The translations under genes were made by a program, and so were the position numbers. A stretch of 64,000 nucleotides of DNA from Streptomyces sp. S465 (GTDB taxonomy: Bacteria > Actinomycetota > Actinomycetes > Streptomycetales > Streptomycetaceae). Below are positions 57,601-64,000 of this stretch, in pieces. Within the stretch, counting starts at the first letter, position 1, and each line of letters starts with the position of its first letter. The stretch lies in assembly GCF_026898115.1 (NCBI RefSeq), contig NZ_CP114036.1, positions 1,984,001 to 2,048,000 on the forward strand. The letters are read 5' to 3'. The notes under the pieces are model-generated. The model did no database searches. It was not told where the DNA came from and saw only the letters and a program-made list of their open reading frames with translations.

Positions 57601-58950
57601 CACGGAGAACTCCGCGTCCTTCGCCGCACAGCCCTCATAGCCGTAAGCGAACGACTCCGTCTTCAGATGATCGATCCAGAAGCCATCCGCGTTCTGCGAG
57701 TTCCACGTCGTCGAGGAGGAGATCCCCTTAGTGCGCCACAGCTGCACACCTCGCGCGTCACACGACGCGGACCACGTGTTCCGCACCACGAACTCCGCCG
57801 ACAGCACCGACTTACCCGCGAACCGCGATGTCGGTATCCGGTAGAAGAGGCGCTTGGTGTCCTGCGGCTGGCAGTACGCCCAGCCGCAGTAGCCCATCCC
57901 GCCGTCGGAGTCACCGTTGAACTTCCACTGCGGTGACGACGCCCAGTACTTCGACGCCATCGTCCACGCCGACGCCTTCGGCGAGTACCACTGAGGGTCG
58001 ATGAACACCGGATACACCGTGCCAGCGCCCTTCAGCACATCGGCATCCGGCTTCAGCACCAGCTCATCCTGCGCCGCCGGCACCTCCACCCCCACCGGGG
58101 CCAGCTTCCCCGACTCACCCGCGGCCGGCTCTTCCCCATCGTCGGCTTCGGATACGTCAGCGGCCTTTACGCGTGTGCCGGCGGGCTCCTGTGCACCGGG
58201 ACCGGGACTGGAATCCCACATTACGGGCTGGGGCGCTTCGAACACCGCGCCGCCCGCGCCCTTGTCGGTGGCCTCCACCCCGCCGGTGCCGGTTTCCTGG
58301 ACGTCCAGGCCACCCGCGTCGAGCTTCAGCCGTAACTCCGCCAGTTCCTCACTGGCCGCGGCTTCAGCCGACTTCACCACCAACAGCTGGGTGAACCCGT
58401 CCTCCTGGGCTCCCATCCGCAGGTCCACATCCGGCAGGACGTCCGGATAGGTGGCCGTGTCCCCCTCTAATCGCGGGGCCGGCAGATCCGTCGGCCAGGA
58501 CAGCGCCAACTCACGCCCCGCCTTCGTCATCCGCACCAGCGGCACACTCCCGCCACCGGAGAACTTCAAGTCCACCGTCGTCGCCCTCGGCGCAACCATC
58601 CCGTCGCCGGTCTTCACCAGCACGGTGTCGATGGCCTTCCACTCACCATCCACGCGCGCTCGAACAGGACGCAAATGCTCCCTGGCTTCCAACTTCCCGT
58701 CAGGAGTGGCGAACACCTCGCTGCTCTCACCCCGCAGTGAGGTGATCTCCACCGGCTTGCCCTCACGCTCAGCAGCCGCACGCGCCAGTTCCTCGCTCAC
58801 CGCGCTCTTCACACCGCGCGCGTCCTTGGCCACCGGCGCGGTGCGCACGTCGCCGCCGTGTGCACCAGCGTGCGGGAGCGCTCCCAAGATGACCGAGGTA
58901 ACCAACGCCACCCCGGAAACGCGCGCACACCGCCGAATACCCAAAGGCAT
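54685..58950 (-). CDS. Secreted triple-LamG protein, partner of the RHS toxin
   Basis: This 1,421-aa protein starts with ATG 58950 after GGGGGGAG; a TTG 18 bases upstream is less likely. The signal peptide is VSGVALVTSVILGALPHAGA (about 10-29). A beta-rich N-terminal half follows, including FIDPQWYSPKASAWTMASKY and FYRIPTSRFAGKSVLSAEFV. Three concanavalin-like LamG domains lie near 730-900, 955-1130 and 1175-1395, each with the GFSVSAWVKL / WTHLVGAYDG / LFVNGKLTG type of motifs. It precedes the RHS gene by 125 bp on the same strand, a recurrent streptomycete order. LamG domains probably bind surface glycans and help display or deliver the RHS protein, which is inference. Confidence 0.8.
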   Translation of the reverse strand: MPLGIRRCARVSGVALVTSVILGALPHAGAHGGDVRTAPVAKDARGVKSAVSEELARAAAEREGKPVEITSLRGESSEVFATPDGKLEAREHLRPVRARVDGEWKAIDTVLVKTGDGMVAPRATTVDLKFSGGGSVPLVRMTKAGRELALSWPTDLPAPRLEGDTATYPDVLPDVDLRMGAQEDGFTQLLVVKSAEAAASEELAELRLKLDAGGLDVQETGTGGVEATDKGAGGAVFEAPQPVMWDSSPGPGAQEPAGTRVKAADVSEADDGEEPAAGESGKLAPVGVEVPAAQDELVLKPDADVLKGAGTVYPVFIDPQWYSPKASAWTMASKYWASSPQWKFNGDSDGGMGYCGWAYCQPQDTKRLFYRIPTSRFAGKSVLSAEFVVRNTWSASCDARGVQLWRTKGISSSTTWNSQNADGFWIDHLKTESFAYGYEGCAAKDAEFSVRSAVQEAADKKWSTMTFGLQASSESDRYGWKRFSDDAYLRVKYNRPPGQVRMSQLTMEYGGTCKKPGDAARVRTLGKVYANNVTDPDRDSVAVQFQAKWDAGDGKGLIARWKPALSSSKRSGSDFAIALPSSIPANKTVHWYVRSYDGAQYSPWSYAGGATGCYFVYDTSVPKAPAVASGEYPASDPEDLEDPWLDGVGQYGTFELDSSSTDVTRYRWGFNGDPVSANQVSTSAGAARSVKVLPAKPGLNFVTAQAFDGAGNGSEIRTYQFRVKAGQPERATWQLDEKPGAAQADGSTPPRTLALHGGAATGAEGVVGTGLSLNGTDSYASTDLSVVDSTRGFSVSAWVKLSEVPDHAAMVASQVGNQTAGFELYYSASYDRWVFNSFADDEPGATIVRAMAGTPGGVKAGVWTHLVGAYDGVDKKLQLFVNGKLTGTASHDIDWNARRGLMIGAGASGGNAKDFFPGTIDETQLFDKPVAQDEVDTLYAHQTVGDPGRPAVAVFHLDEEAGATDIKGHGGVIPAKYVGGVTTGAAGVAGKATRFNGTDGYAKIGQERAPHVNTSRSFTVSAWAKLDKKPDGAAIITAQAGEYAPGFELYYSKAYDRWAVNQYSADTADATPIRAMQPDGTQARAGEWAHLVGVHDTVANVLTLYLNGAKAGSTELAGAFYADQSMYIGAGSYGGRVDNHFPGMIDDVRLFDRPVSATEAQQLFKQRALVKGRWTFQQPAGSPPTTPDASASGNDMTLNGGAQVGAGWVDGGLLLDGIDDYAATSAVPVDTSASFTVTAWAQAAAVPKDEAALLSAPGAQQNAFAVRYVPSPTPDTDPGRWRVSMANEDSKDATVTQVENGQFYSPADWTHLALVYDGFAKQLTLYVNGELEETVCADVDGNGDADDTACSDRMSWSENALSFRATQPLQLGRAKTGTTWGEYWPGAVSDVWAFQGALSDAQVSQLAAGTPDMATDVPGGD

Positions 58951-59168
58951 AGCAGACTCCCCCCACAAGGCCTCCCCAGACCTTGCTCAGTTATGAACAA
59001 TTCTCGATGGAATCGTGAACGCGAGAGTAGACATCATCTCGCACACCAGTCCAGGTAGCCAAAAAAGAACATCGCTCAACATTTGGAGCAATAACCACAT
59101 CGCCGCGCGGTGACGTGCGCCACACCTGGCACCGATAGGGAACCACTGCCTCAAGCCGACTCGACACT

Positions 59169-59886
59169 GCCCTTGCCGGAAATCTCATCCGCCCTGGTGG
59201 GACCGCTTGTTCGGGTCCCCGAGATCTTGGCCGCGGTCGCTCGGTCCGACGCTCTGGCGCAGCTGCCGTCAGCGCGTCATGATGATCGATCGTGCTGCTG
59301 CGACTGGCTTACCTGGGTGTGTCGAACGCGTTCGCGATGCTTCGCCTGCTGCCGATGACCGACCGGGACAAGGACGCGGAGATCCTCGCCCTGCGCCACC
59401 AGATCACCGTGCTGGAACGCCAACTCGGCGAGGACAAGATCCGGTTCACACCCAGCGATCGGGCGTACCTGGCAGCGCTGCTGCACCGTCTGCCACCGCA
59501 CGTCCTGCGACAGTTACGGCTGCTCGTACACCCCGACACGGTACTGCGTTGGCACCGCGATCTCGTCGCACACCGCCATATCTCCTCCTGCCGGCCCAAA
59601 CGCCCGGGACGACCGCGCACCGTGCGCTCGATCCGCATCCTGGTGCTGCGGCTGGCGAAGGAGAACCCGAGCTGGGGTTACAGACGCCTGCACGGCGAGC
59701 TGCTCGTGCTGGGGGTGAAGGTGGGCGCGTCCACCGTCTGGGAGATCTTGAAGGAGGCCGGCATCGACCGGGCGCCCGAGCGGAACTCCAGTACCTGGGC
59801 CAGCTTCCTTCGTGGCCAGGCTGATGCCCTGCTGGCCTGCGACTTCATGGAAACAGTCACCCTGTCGGGGATGCGGATGTACGTGC
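59169..59886 (+). mobile_element. IS-A copy 4, 3' truncated
   Basis: The left end GCCCTTGCCGGAAATCTCAT starts at 59169. The match to other copies stops at 59886, inside the DDE core, so the right third and right end are gone. Confidence 0.75.
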
Positions 59887-59891
59887 GATGA
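59292..59891 (+). pseudogene. IS-A transposase, C-terminally truncated (199 aa)
   Basis: It is identical in layout to the intact copies up to LACDFMETVTLSGMRMYV, then ends in Arg-stop. The first catalytic Asp is present; the second Asp and the Glu are lost. The protein could at most bind the element ends. Confidence 0.8.
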
Positions 59892-59915
59892 ATACGACTT
59901 GGCAGTCTGACCGGC

Positions 59916-59942
59916 GCCCCGGCCCCCACATGGGGCCGGGGC
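59916..59942 (-). terminator. Strong GC hairpin
   Basis: GCCCCGGCCCC (59916-59926) and GGGGCCGGGGC (59932-59942) form a perfect 11-bp stem with a 5-base loop, 30 bases beyond the stop of the minus-strand gene that ends at 59972. Confidence 0.7.
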
Positions 59943-59971
59943 CCTGCTCGTGCGGGGAGGGTGCCGGACGG

Positions 59972-60253
59972 TTACTGGCCCCCGGTGGGCTCTGACTCCC
60001 AGAAGTTCCGCAGACCTTCTTCCATTTCGGCTTTCAGTTCGGTCAGCCGCGAGAGCAACGCCTGCTCCTGGGCGGATAGGTAGTCCCCGGACTTGATCTT
60101 TGCCAGCAATCCGTCAATGGCGTTCGACAGAACACTCACGCAGATGTTGGCCGACGTGTTGAAGCCGTCGGCATACTCATTGTCGAGAACACGGCCTGCG
60201 CCGGTTCTCATCACGTCGCCCAGTTCGCGCATGACACGATTGCCAATCGACAT
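59972..60253 (-). CDS. Small helical hypothetical protein (93 aa)
   Basis: ATG 60253 is preferred because GAGGGG lies four bases upstream; ATG 60271 is possible. The protein starts MSIGNRVMRELGDVMRTG and is alpha-helical, with a C-terminal helix ALLSRLTELKAEMEEGLRNF that could form a coiled coil. There is no signal, membrane segment or known motif. It is followed by a strong terminator hairpin. Confidence 0.6.
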   Translation of the reverse strand: MSIGNRVMRELGDVMRTGAGRVLDNEYADGFNTSANICVSVLSNAIDGLLAKIKSGDYLSAQEQALLSRLTELKAEMEEGLRNFWESEPTGGQ

Positions 60254-60434
60254 GTTGCCCCTCGCATTCATCTCAACACCGCGTTGATGACTCGACGGCG
60301 CATGAGGGGCGGCACCTGCTCACCGCGCCGAAGGAAGCTGCGGCTGCATGACGATCACAGCTGCACCAGGCTCAGGAAACCGCTCTCAGCCGAGCCGGTC
60401 ATGCCCCCGTGAGCCATGTCTCCAAGGTTTCGCT

Positions 60435-60865
60435 TCAATTCTGAACGGGAGGTGCCCCGAAGCTAAGCGAACCCACATTTCCAGCTTGAACTACGCTGCG
60501 CTGCACGCCCCCGCTGATGGTGTTGCGGACGTCCATGGCGTGTTGATCAGTCCTATCAGGTACCAGTTCGTCCAGAAGCGCCCACATTTCGGACGCAGCA
60601 GCCGGGTTAGCCACAAAATGCGCCGCAGTCGCGTACGCCACTCCGCCTCGACATCCAAGGCGGTCTGCTCGTCGCTGGCCTCTATTGCCGCCGCCAGTTC
60701 TCCGCGCGAGGTCTCTAGTTCTCCCTCGATCACGTCTTCCTCACCGCCGCCACGACGTGAGAACAAAACGATGCGGTCACGAGCTTGCGTCCAAGAGTCT
60801 GCTGCCATCTGCTGAACGAATGCCGTAGCCCCTGCGGCAGCGAGTGCCGTCAACTCCGCCTCCAT
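60435..60865 (-). pseudogene. Frameshifted gene of an effector-associated helical family
   Basis: The first frame from ATG 60865 reads MEAELTALAAAGATAFVQQM and ADSWTQARDRIVLFSRR (about 1-40), then EGELETSRGELAAAIEAS and VEAEWRTRLRR. A missing base near 60617 shifts to VANPAAASEMWALLDELVP and a tail with NTISG then SVVQAGNVGSLSFG. Similar proteins are frequent beside conflict-system genes in streptomycetes. The tail motif recurs in the next gene and the helical start recurs in the cyclase-like protein at 62.9 kb. A single-base loss may be recent. Confidence 0.6.
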
Positions 60866-60960
60866 CAAATCCCCTTTGCAAACAGGTGAAGCAGCCACCG
60901 TACCCCCGGATGCTCGACGACCCGAGCGCCAACTTCACTCGCCCGAGTGGCGGCGCCTGC

Positions 60961-61410
60961 TCACCAGTACAACCGGGATCGCGGGACCTTGATCGTCTTT
61001 CCTCCGTCCCACTTCCTGATGATCCATGTGGACCGTGCCCAGCCGATTGCAGCGACGGCGCCCAGCAGCAACGCAGCGAGTGCGCCCCACTGTTGACGCC
61101 CAGGCAACACCCACCCATGCATCTGCTCCCATACGGCCGCAGCCCCTGCGAGCAGCATCAATGGGACCGCAATACGTCGCCGCCAGCGAGCAACGGTCAC
61201 GTATTGACTGGCCCGACGCTGGCCCTCCGCAGCTTGGAAGGCCTCGGCGTCCATGATTCTCTGCTGCCGCTGCTCCCAACGACGCTGCGTTTCCCGCGGC
61301 TCGGGACTGATGGGATCTCCACCGAACCGCACCTCCCGGATATTTTGCGCCTGCACGACATTTCTGGCGTTGCCACTGAACTCATTGCGTGTGCTCTGCT
61401 GTTCGTGCAT
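60961..61410 (-). CDS. Small membrane protein with SG/VVQA motif (149 aa)
   Basis: The N-terminus holds NEFSGNARNVVQAQNIREVR (about 9-28), the same pattern as the tail of the neighbouring protein. A charged helix follows (ETQRRWEQRQQRIMDAEAFQ), then two transmembrane segments (IAVPLMLLAGAAAVWEQM, about 82-98, and ALAALLLGAVAAIGWARSTW, about 110-128) and a basic tail. ATG 61410 is the first start. The motif suggests a shared docking or nucleotide-related role, but the function is unknown. Confidence 0.6.
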   Translation of the reverse strand: MHEQQSTRNEFSGNARNVVQAQNIREVRFGGDPISPEPRETQRRWEQRQQRIMDAEAFQAAEGQRRASQYVTVARWRRRIAVPLMLLAGAAAVWEQMHGWVLPGRQQWGALAALLLGAVAAIGWARSTWIIRKWDGGKTIKVPRSRLYW

Positions 61411-61955
61411 TAACTGAAGGCACGTCAGGCTTCCGAGTGATCACCATCGGAGGATCCCTGCCCCTGTCAGAGACCGGCGCAGCGTGGCCGCCGCCAGTGT
61501 GGTCCCCCGTACTACGACGCGATGCGCATCGACGACGCGTGGTACAGCGGCGACCGGAAGCGCCTCGCAGGCGTCTACGCCAACCACCCGTGCCCCAGCG
61601 GACACCCTCGACCACCTCGGCCACACCGACGCCATCCATGACAACGACCAAGCCCGACGTACATGGCAACAAGTGCTCGAACTGTACGAGGCACAAGCCG
61701 AACCTGTCGAAGAGCAGACCCGGGCCCCGGATCGCCAGGCATCGGCGCCGCCACGGTGGAGTCACGCAACTCCCCACCGGAGGTGAACGGTGACTTTTCA
61801 GTCTCCTGAACGAGGTCGCGTGTACCGGCGTTGCGGCCGTCGGGCCGCTACCACCACTGCTTGCTCCTCATCGCCGACGCCTCCTACTCGATGGCAACCC
61901 GCGACCTGATCCGCGCCCCCCGAGGGGCGCGAACGGCGCACGGCCTAGCAATGAA
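61411..61955 (+). other. Phage/integrase scraps, no intact gene
   Basis: At about 61510-61585 the frame YYDAMRIDDAWYSGDRKRLA looks like the start region of a phage portal protein. At about 61803-61835 ERGRVYRRCG repeats the N-terminus of the integrase pseudogene at 17.4 kb. Neither continues. These mark an old prophage or integrative element. Confidence 0.45.
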
Positions 61956-62069
61956 ATGCGCCGAGTGTTGAGTGCGTGCCCCCTTGTTGGCGCCACTCAG
62001 CGATGCTGTGCTGAGACTGCAGCAGACGCGAATCACCGTTGGGCAGGCATGCGTCCAGAGGGAGTGATC

Positions 62070-62837
62070 TTGACACTAGAGGGCACTGCCTCGAATTACC
62101 AATGCGATCCCGAACGTGCTGGTTCCCGCCCTCCGCTACCCGGTGGCTGGCCTATTCGCAGCTTTCTGGGCAGGCTGCAGGAGAACATCCGGGCGGACAT
62201 TCTCCAGCTCGGGACCCGCCGTCACTTCTCGCCGGAGGAAATCCTCCTCCAGGAGGGCGACCGTTCCCAGTATGTGATTTTGCTGCACTCCGGGTTCGTT
62301 AAGGTCACCGCTCAGATGGAGAACGGCCGTGAGGCCCTTCTGGCCATCCGGGCCGGCGGTGACATCGTGGGCGAGATGGCCGCCCTGGATGATGCTCCGA
62401 GATCGGCGACTGTCACCGCATGTGGGGAGATTTCAGCCAACGTCGTGGAATGTGAAGATCTGCAGCTCTTTCTCCACTGCCATTCCGACGCTGCAATCAC
62501 ACTCACCGGCATGGTCGTCGAGAAGCTGCGGTGGGCCAACCGCCGCCGGGTGGAGTACGGCGGGCTCCCTGTCAAGGCACGTCTTGCACGGGTGCTGTCG
62601 GAACTCGCGGCGTCGCACGGCCATCCAGTACGCCGGAGTCTCGTCATCGGTGTCGCCCTGAGTCAGCCGGAACTGGCCGCGCTGACCGGCTCCTCGGAGG
62701 TCACGGTCCACAAGGCGCTCAGAGAGCTGCGCCAAGAAAGGCTGCTCGCCACCGGTTACCGCCGCATCACGGTACTCGACCTGCCGGGACTTCGTCGGAC
62801 CGCGGGCCTGCCCGACCCTCCGTCCCGCCATCCCTAG
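62070..62837 (+). CDS. Crp/Fnr-family regulator
   Basis: This 255-aa protein probably starts at TTG 62070, with GAGGGA six bases upstream; ATG 62049 and longer starts are alternatives. The cyclic-nucleotide-binding barrel (about 45-160) has HFSPEEILLQEGDRSQYVIL, GFVKVTAQMENGREALLAI and GGDIVGEMAALDDAPRSATV (E and R of the phosphate-binding cassette). The Crp-type HTH (about 190-240) is VALSQPELAALTGSSEVTVH / KALRELRQERLL. It would bind a cyclic nucleotide and control transcription. A nucleotidyl-cyclase-like protein starts 110 bp downstream, so ligand production and sensing may be linked. Confidence 0.88.
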   Translation: MTLEGTASNYQCDPERAGSRPPLPGGWPIRSFLGRLQENIRADILQLGTRRHFSPEEILLQEGDRSQYVILLHSGFVKVTAQMENGREALLAIRAGGDIVGEMAALDDAPRSATVTACGEISANVVECEDLQLFLHCHSDAAITLTGMVVEKLRWANRRRVEYGGLPVKARLARVLSELAASHGHPVRRSLVIGVALSQPELAALTGSSEVTVHKALRELRQERLLATGYRRITVLDLPGLRRTAGLPDPPSRHP

Positions 62838-62856
62838 AACCCGTATTAATAGGGTT
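62838..62856. promoter_or_regulatory. Inverted repeat AACCC-N9-GGGTT after the Crp/Fnr gene
   Basis: AACCCGTATTAATAGGGTT begins right after the Crp/Fnr stop and about 92 bp before the cyclase-like gene. The AT-rich centre is unusual for this DNA. It may be an operator or a weak terminator. Confidence 0.35.
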
Positions 62857-62947
62857 TTCGCCAAGTTCTCCACGATCTGCTTGCACAGTTGATGCCCGGC
62901 TCGCGGCAGCGAGTCCATAACCCGTCACTTCACCAGACAGGTGTCGC

Positions 62948-64000
62948 ATGGCATCACAGGACATCATCACGCGCCATCTCTGCTTGGCTGCTGACGTAGA
63001 GCGGTACAGCAGGCTGGACATCCCACAGCAGGAGCGGACGCAGGCCGAACTCGTCGGGGTGCTCGACAGGGCAGCGGCTCTGAGCAGTCTGGACAGGCTC
63101 TCCTGGAATCGTCAGCCACAGGGCGACCAGGAGTTCGCCGTGCTGCCCGTCGGCACTCCGGAGCAGGTTGTGCTCGGTGAGTTCGTCAGGAATCTTACGG
63201 TTGCCCTCAAGGAGTGCAACGCTCATCGTCCACGTAAGCAGCCGATGAGGCTTCGGCTGGCCGTGGACATCGGGGTGGCAAGGACCGCAGCACTCGGGCA
63301 CAGCGGCCCCGCACCGATAGCCGTCGCCCGATATCTGAACGCACCCCCGCTGAAGTCCGTGCTGAGCGGGACCCGCACCACGGACCTGGCCGTCATCGTC
63401 TCGGACCGGCTCTACCAGGACGTCGTCCAACATCACAGCCACGGGTTGGACCCGGACCAGTACGTCAAGGTGCACGTGCAACACGACGAGTTCGCCGCAT
63501 ACGGGTGGATCCAGATCCCCGAACACAGTAAGGCCGAGATCCACGGCCTTGCCCTGAACGGTCGCCCAGTGGCAGGCATGGCGGACGGAAAGCGGGAGGA
63601 CCCCAGCATGAACACACCCGAAGCGATCGCGGCGCTGGCCGGTAGTGCTGTCGTAGGCGCCATGGCCACTGACGCCTGGTCTTTCGTACGGGACCGGTGC
63701 GCCGCGCTGCTCGACCGCCACGCGCCCGAGGAGAGGCCGACAGTTCTGGATCTGTTCGAAGGCTTCGACCGGTGCCTCTCCACTGTGGAGGGGGAACAGC
63801 ACGACAGCCTCGCCGCTATGTTCGCCGACCGCGCCGCCACCGCTCTGGCACCCATCGCGGCACTTTCCGGCGAAGCAGCCGACGAAGTGCGAGCCCTCGC
63901 TGAAGCAGCGGACTCCGCGCGTACGGACAGCGCCCCCCGCAACGCCATCAGCGTCCGCGACGTGCGAGCCAAGGGGGACTTCATCCTGGGCGGCCGCGAC
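62948..64000 (+). CDS. Nucleotidyl-cyclase-like protein with helical effector module (3' end outside window)
   Basis: The frame from ATG 62948 is open to the window edge (351 residues seen). Residues 1-185 resemble the cyclase-like domain common in streptomycete regulators: HLCLAADVERYSRLDIPQQE, LDRLSWNRQPQGDQEFAVLP, RLRLAVDIGVARTAALGH, VIVSDRLYQDVV. The usual metal-binding Asp pair is only partly recognisable, so activity is uncertain. Residues about 225-340 hold a second module, AIAALAGSAVVGAMATDAWS, FVRDRCAALLDRHAPEE, similar to the frameshifted protein at 60.4-60.9 kb. It then reaches NAISVRDVRAKGDFILGG, an N-x-I-S-like repeat start. It follows a Crp/Fnr gene. Signalling in a conflict system is an inference. 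Confidence 0.7.
   Translation, partial: MASQDIITRHLCLAADVERYSRLDIPQQERTQAELVGVLDRAAALSSLDRLSWNRQPQGDQEFAVLPVGTPEQVVLGEFVRNLTVALKECNAHRPRKQPMRLRLAVDIGVARTAALGHSGPAPIAVARYLNAPPLKSVLSGTRTTDLAVIVSDRLYQDVVQHHSHGLDPDQYVKVHVQHDEFAAYGWIQIPEHSKAEIHGLALNGRPVAGMADGKREDPSMNTPEAIAALAGSAVVGAMATDAWSFVRDRCAALLDRHAPEERPTVLDLFEGFDRCLSTVEGEQHDSLAAMFADRAATALAPIAALSGEAADEVRALAEAADSARTDSAPRNAISVRDVRAKGDFILGGRD

Noticed and set aside
54649..57936. A 1,095-codon open frame opposite the LamG gene
   Set aside because: It is a GC-bias shadow: low-complexity Arg/Val/Gly sequence with no domain, opposite a protein with three clear LamG domains.

Overview
The window is high-GC actinobacterial DNA, almost certainly Streptomyces. 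The evidence is third-position G/C coding bias, a recognisable xlnA-type GH10 xylanase diverging from a GH62 arabinofuranosidase, LamG/RHS giants, caspase-WD40 proteins, and tyrosine and serine recombinase remnants of streptomycete type. Density of insertion sequences, broken genes and defence-like genes points to an accessory (chromosome-arm or island) region. No rRNA, intact tRNA or CRISPR array is seen.

Layout. 1-5.5 kb: end of a SnoaL-like gene, a quinone oxidoreductase with a strong terminator, decayed oxidoreductase and hydantoinase fragments, an Xre/MmyB regulator, and a MarR regulator diverging from an HSL-type esterase across a repeated operator. 5.7-9.3 kb: IS30 remnant, CGNR zinc-finger regulator diverging from an MFS exporter, epoxide hydrolase. 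9.3-13.2 kb: two pieces of one rve-type IS (here IS-B) flank a broken serine recombinase and an FAD monooxygenase/ArsR pair with twin palindromic operators. 13.5-17.1 kb: xylan cassette (xlnA and the GH62 gene, divergent, each followed by a terminator hairpin). 17.1-22.6 kb: esterase and integrase pseudogenes, a degenerate tRNA-end-like site, hypotheticals, an ATPase fragment and an intact copy of a second rve-type IS (here IS-A).

22.4-34.0 kb holds two caspase modules. The first is EACC1-like protein, caspase-WD40 and a Trypco2-like fragment. The second is an LCAT-like lipase diverging from a 1,464-aa caspase-NTPase-WD40 protein. They are separated by IS copies. 34.1-39.9 kb: IS debris, small secreted, lipoprotein and membrane proteins, a DciA-like pseudogene, a repeat with and without a coiled-coil gene, and a truncated recombinase. 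40.1-41.8 kb is a compact three-gene operon whose middle gene fuses an N-terminal RES domain (NAD-cleaving toxin family) to an ECF-type sigma factor; I consider it the most unusual item. 41.9-47.3 kb: a frameshifted recombinase, a MerR/membrane-protein operon, a second intact IS-A and a decayed rve IS.

47.4-59.0 kb is a minus-strand polymorphic-toxin locus: secreted triple-LamG protein, 2,294-aa RHS protein ending in a Hint domain and a short C-terminal toxin, then an 82-aa candidate immunity gene. 59.2-64.0 kb: truncated IS-A, small proteins sharing an SG/VVQA peptide motif, phage/integrase scraps, a Crp/Fnr regulator and, running off the end, a nucleotidyl-cyclase-like protein with the same helical module.

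Functionally the window combines xylan degradation, detoxification genes each with its own repressor, and several independent conflict (self-killing or contact toxin) loci inside a heavily IS-remodelled background.
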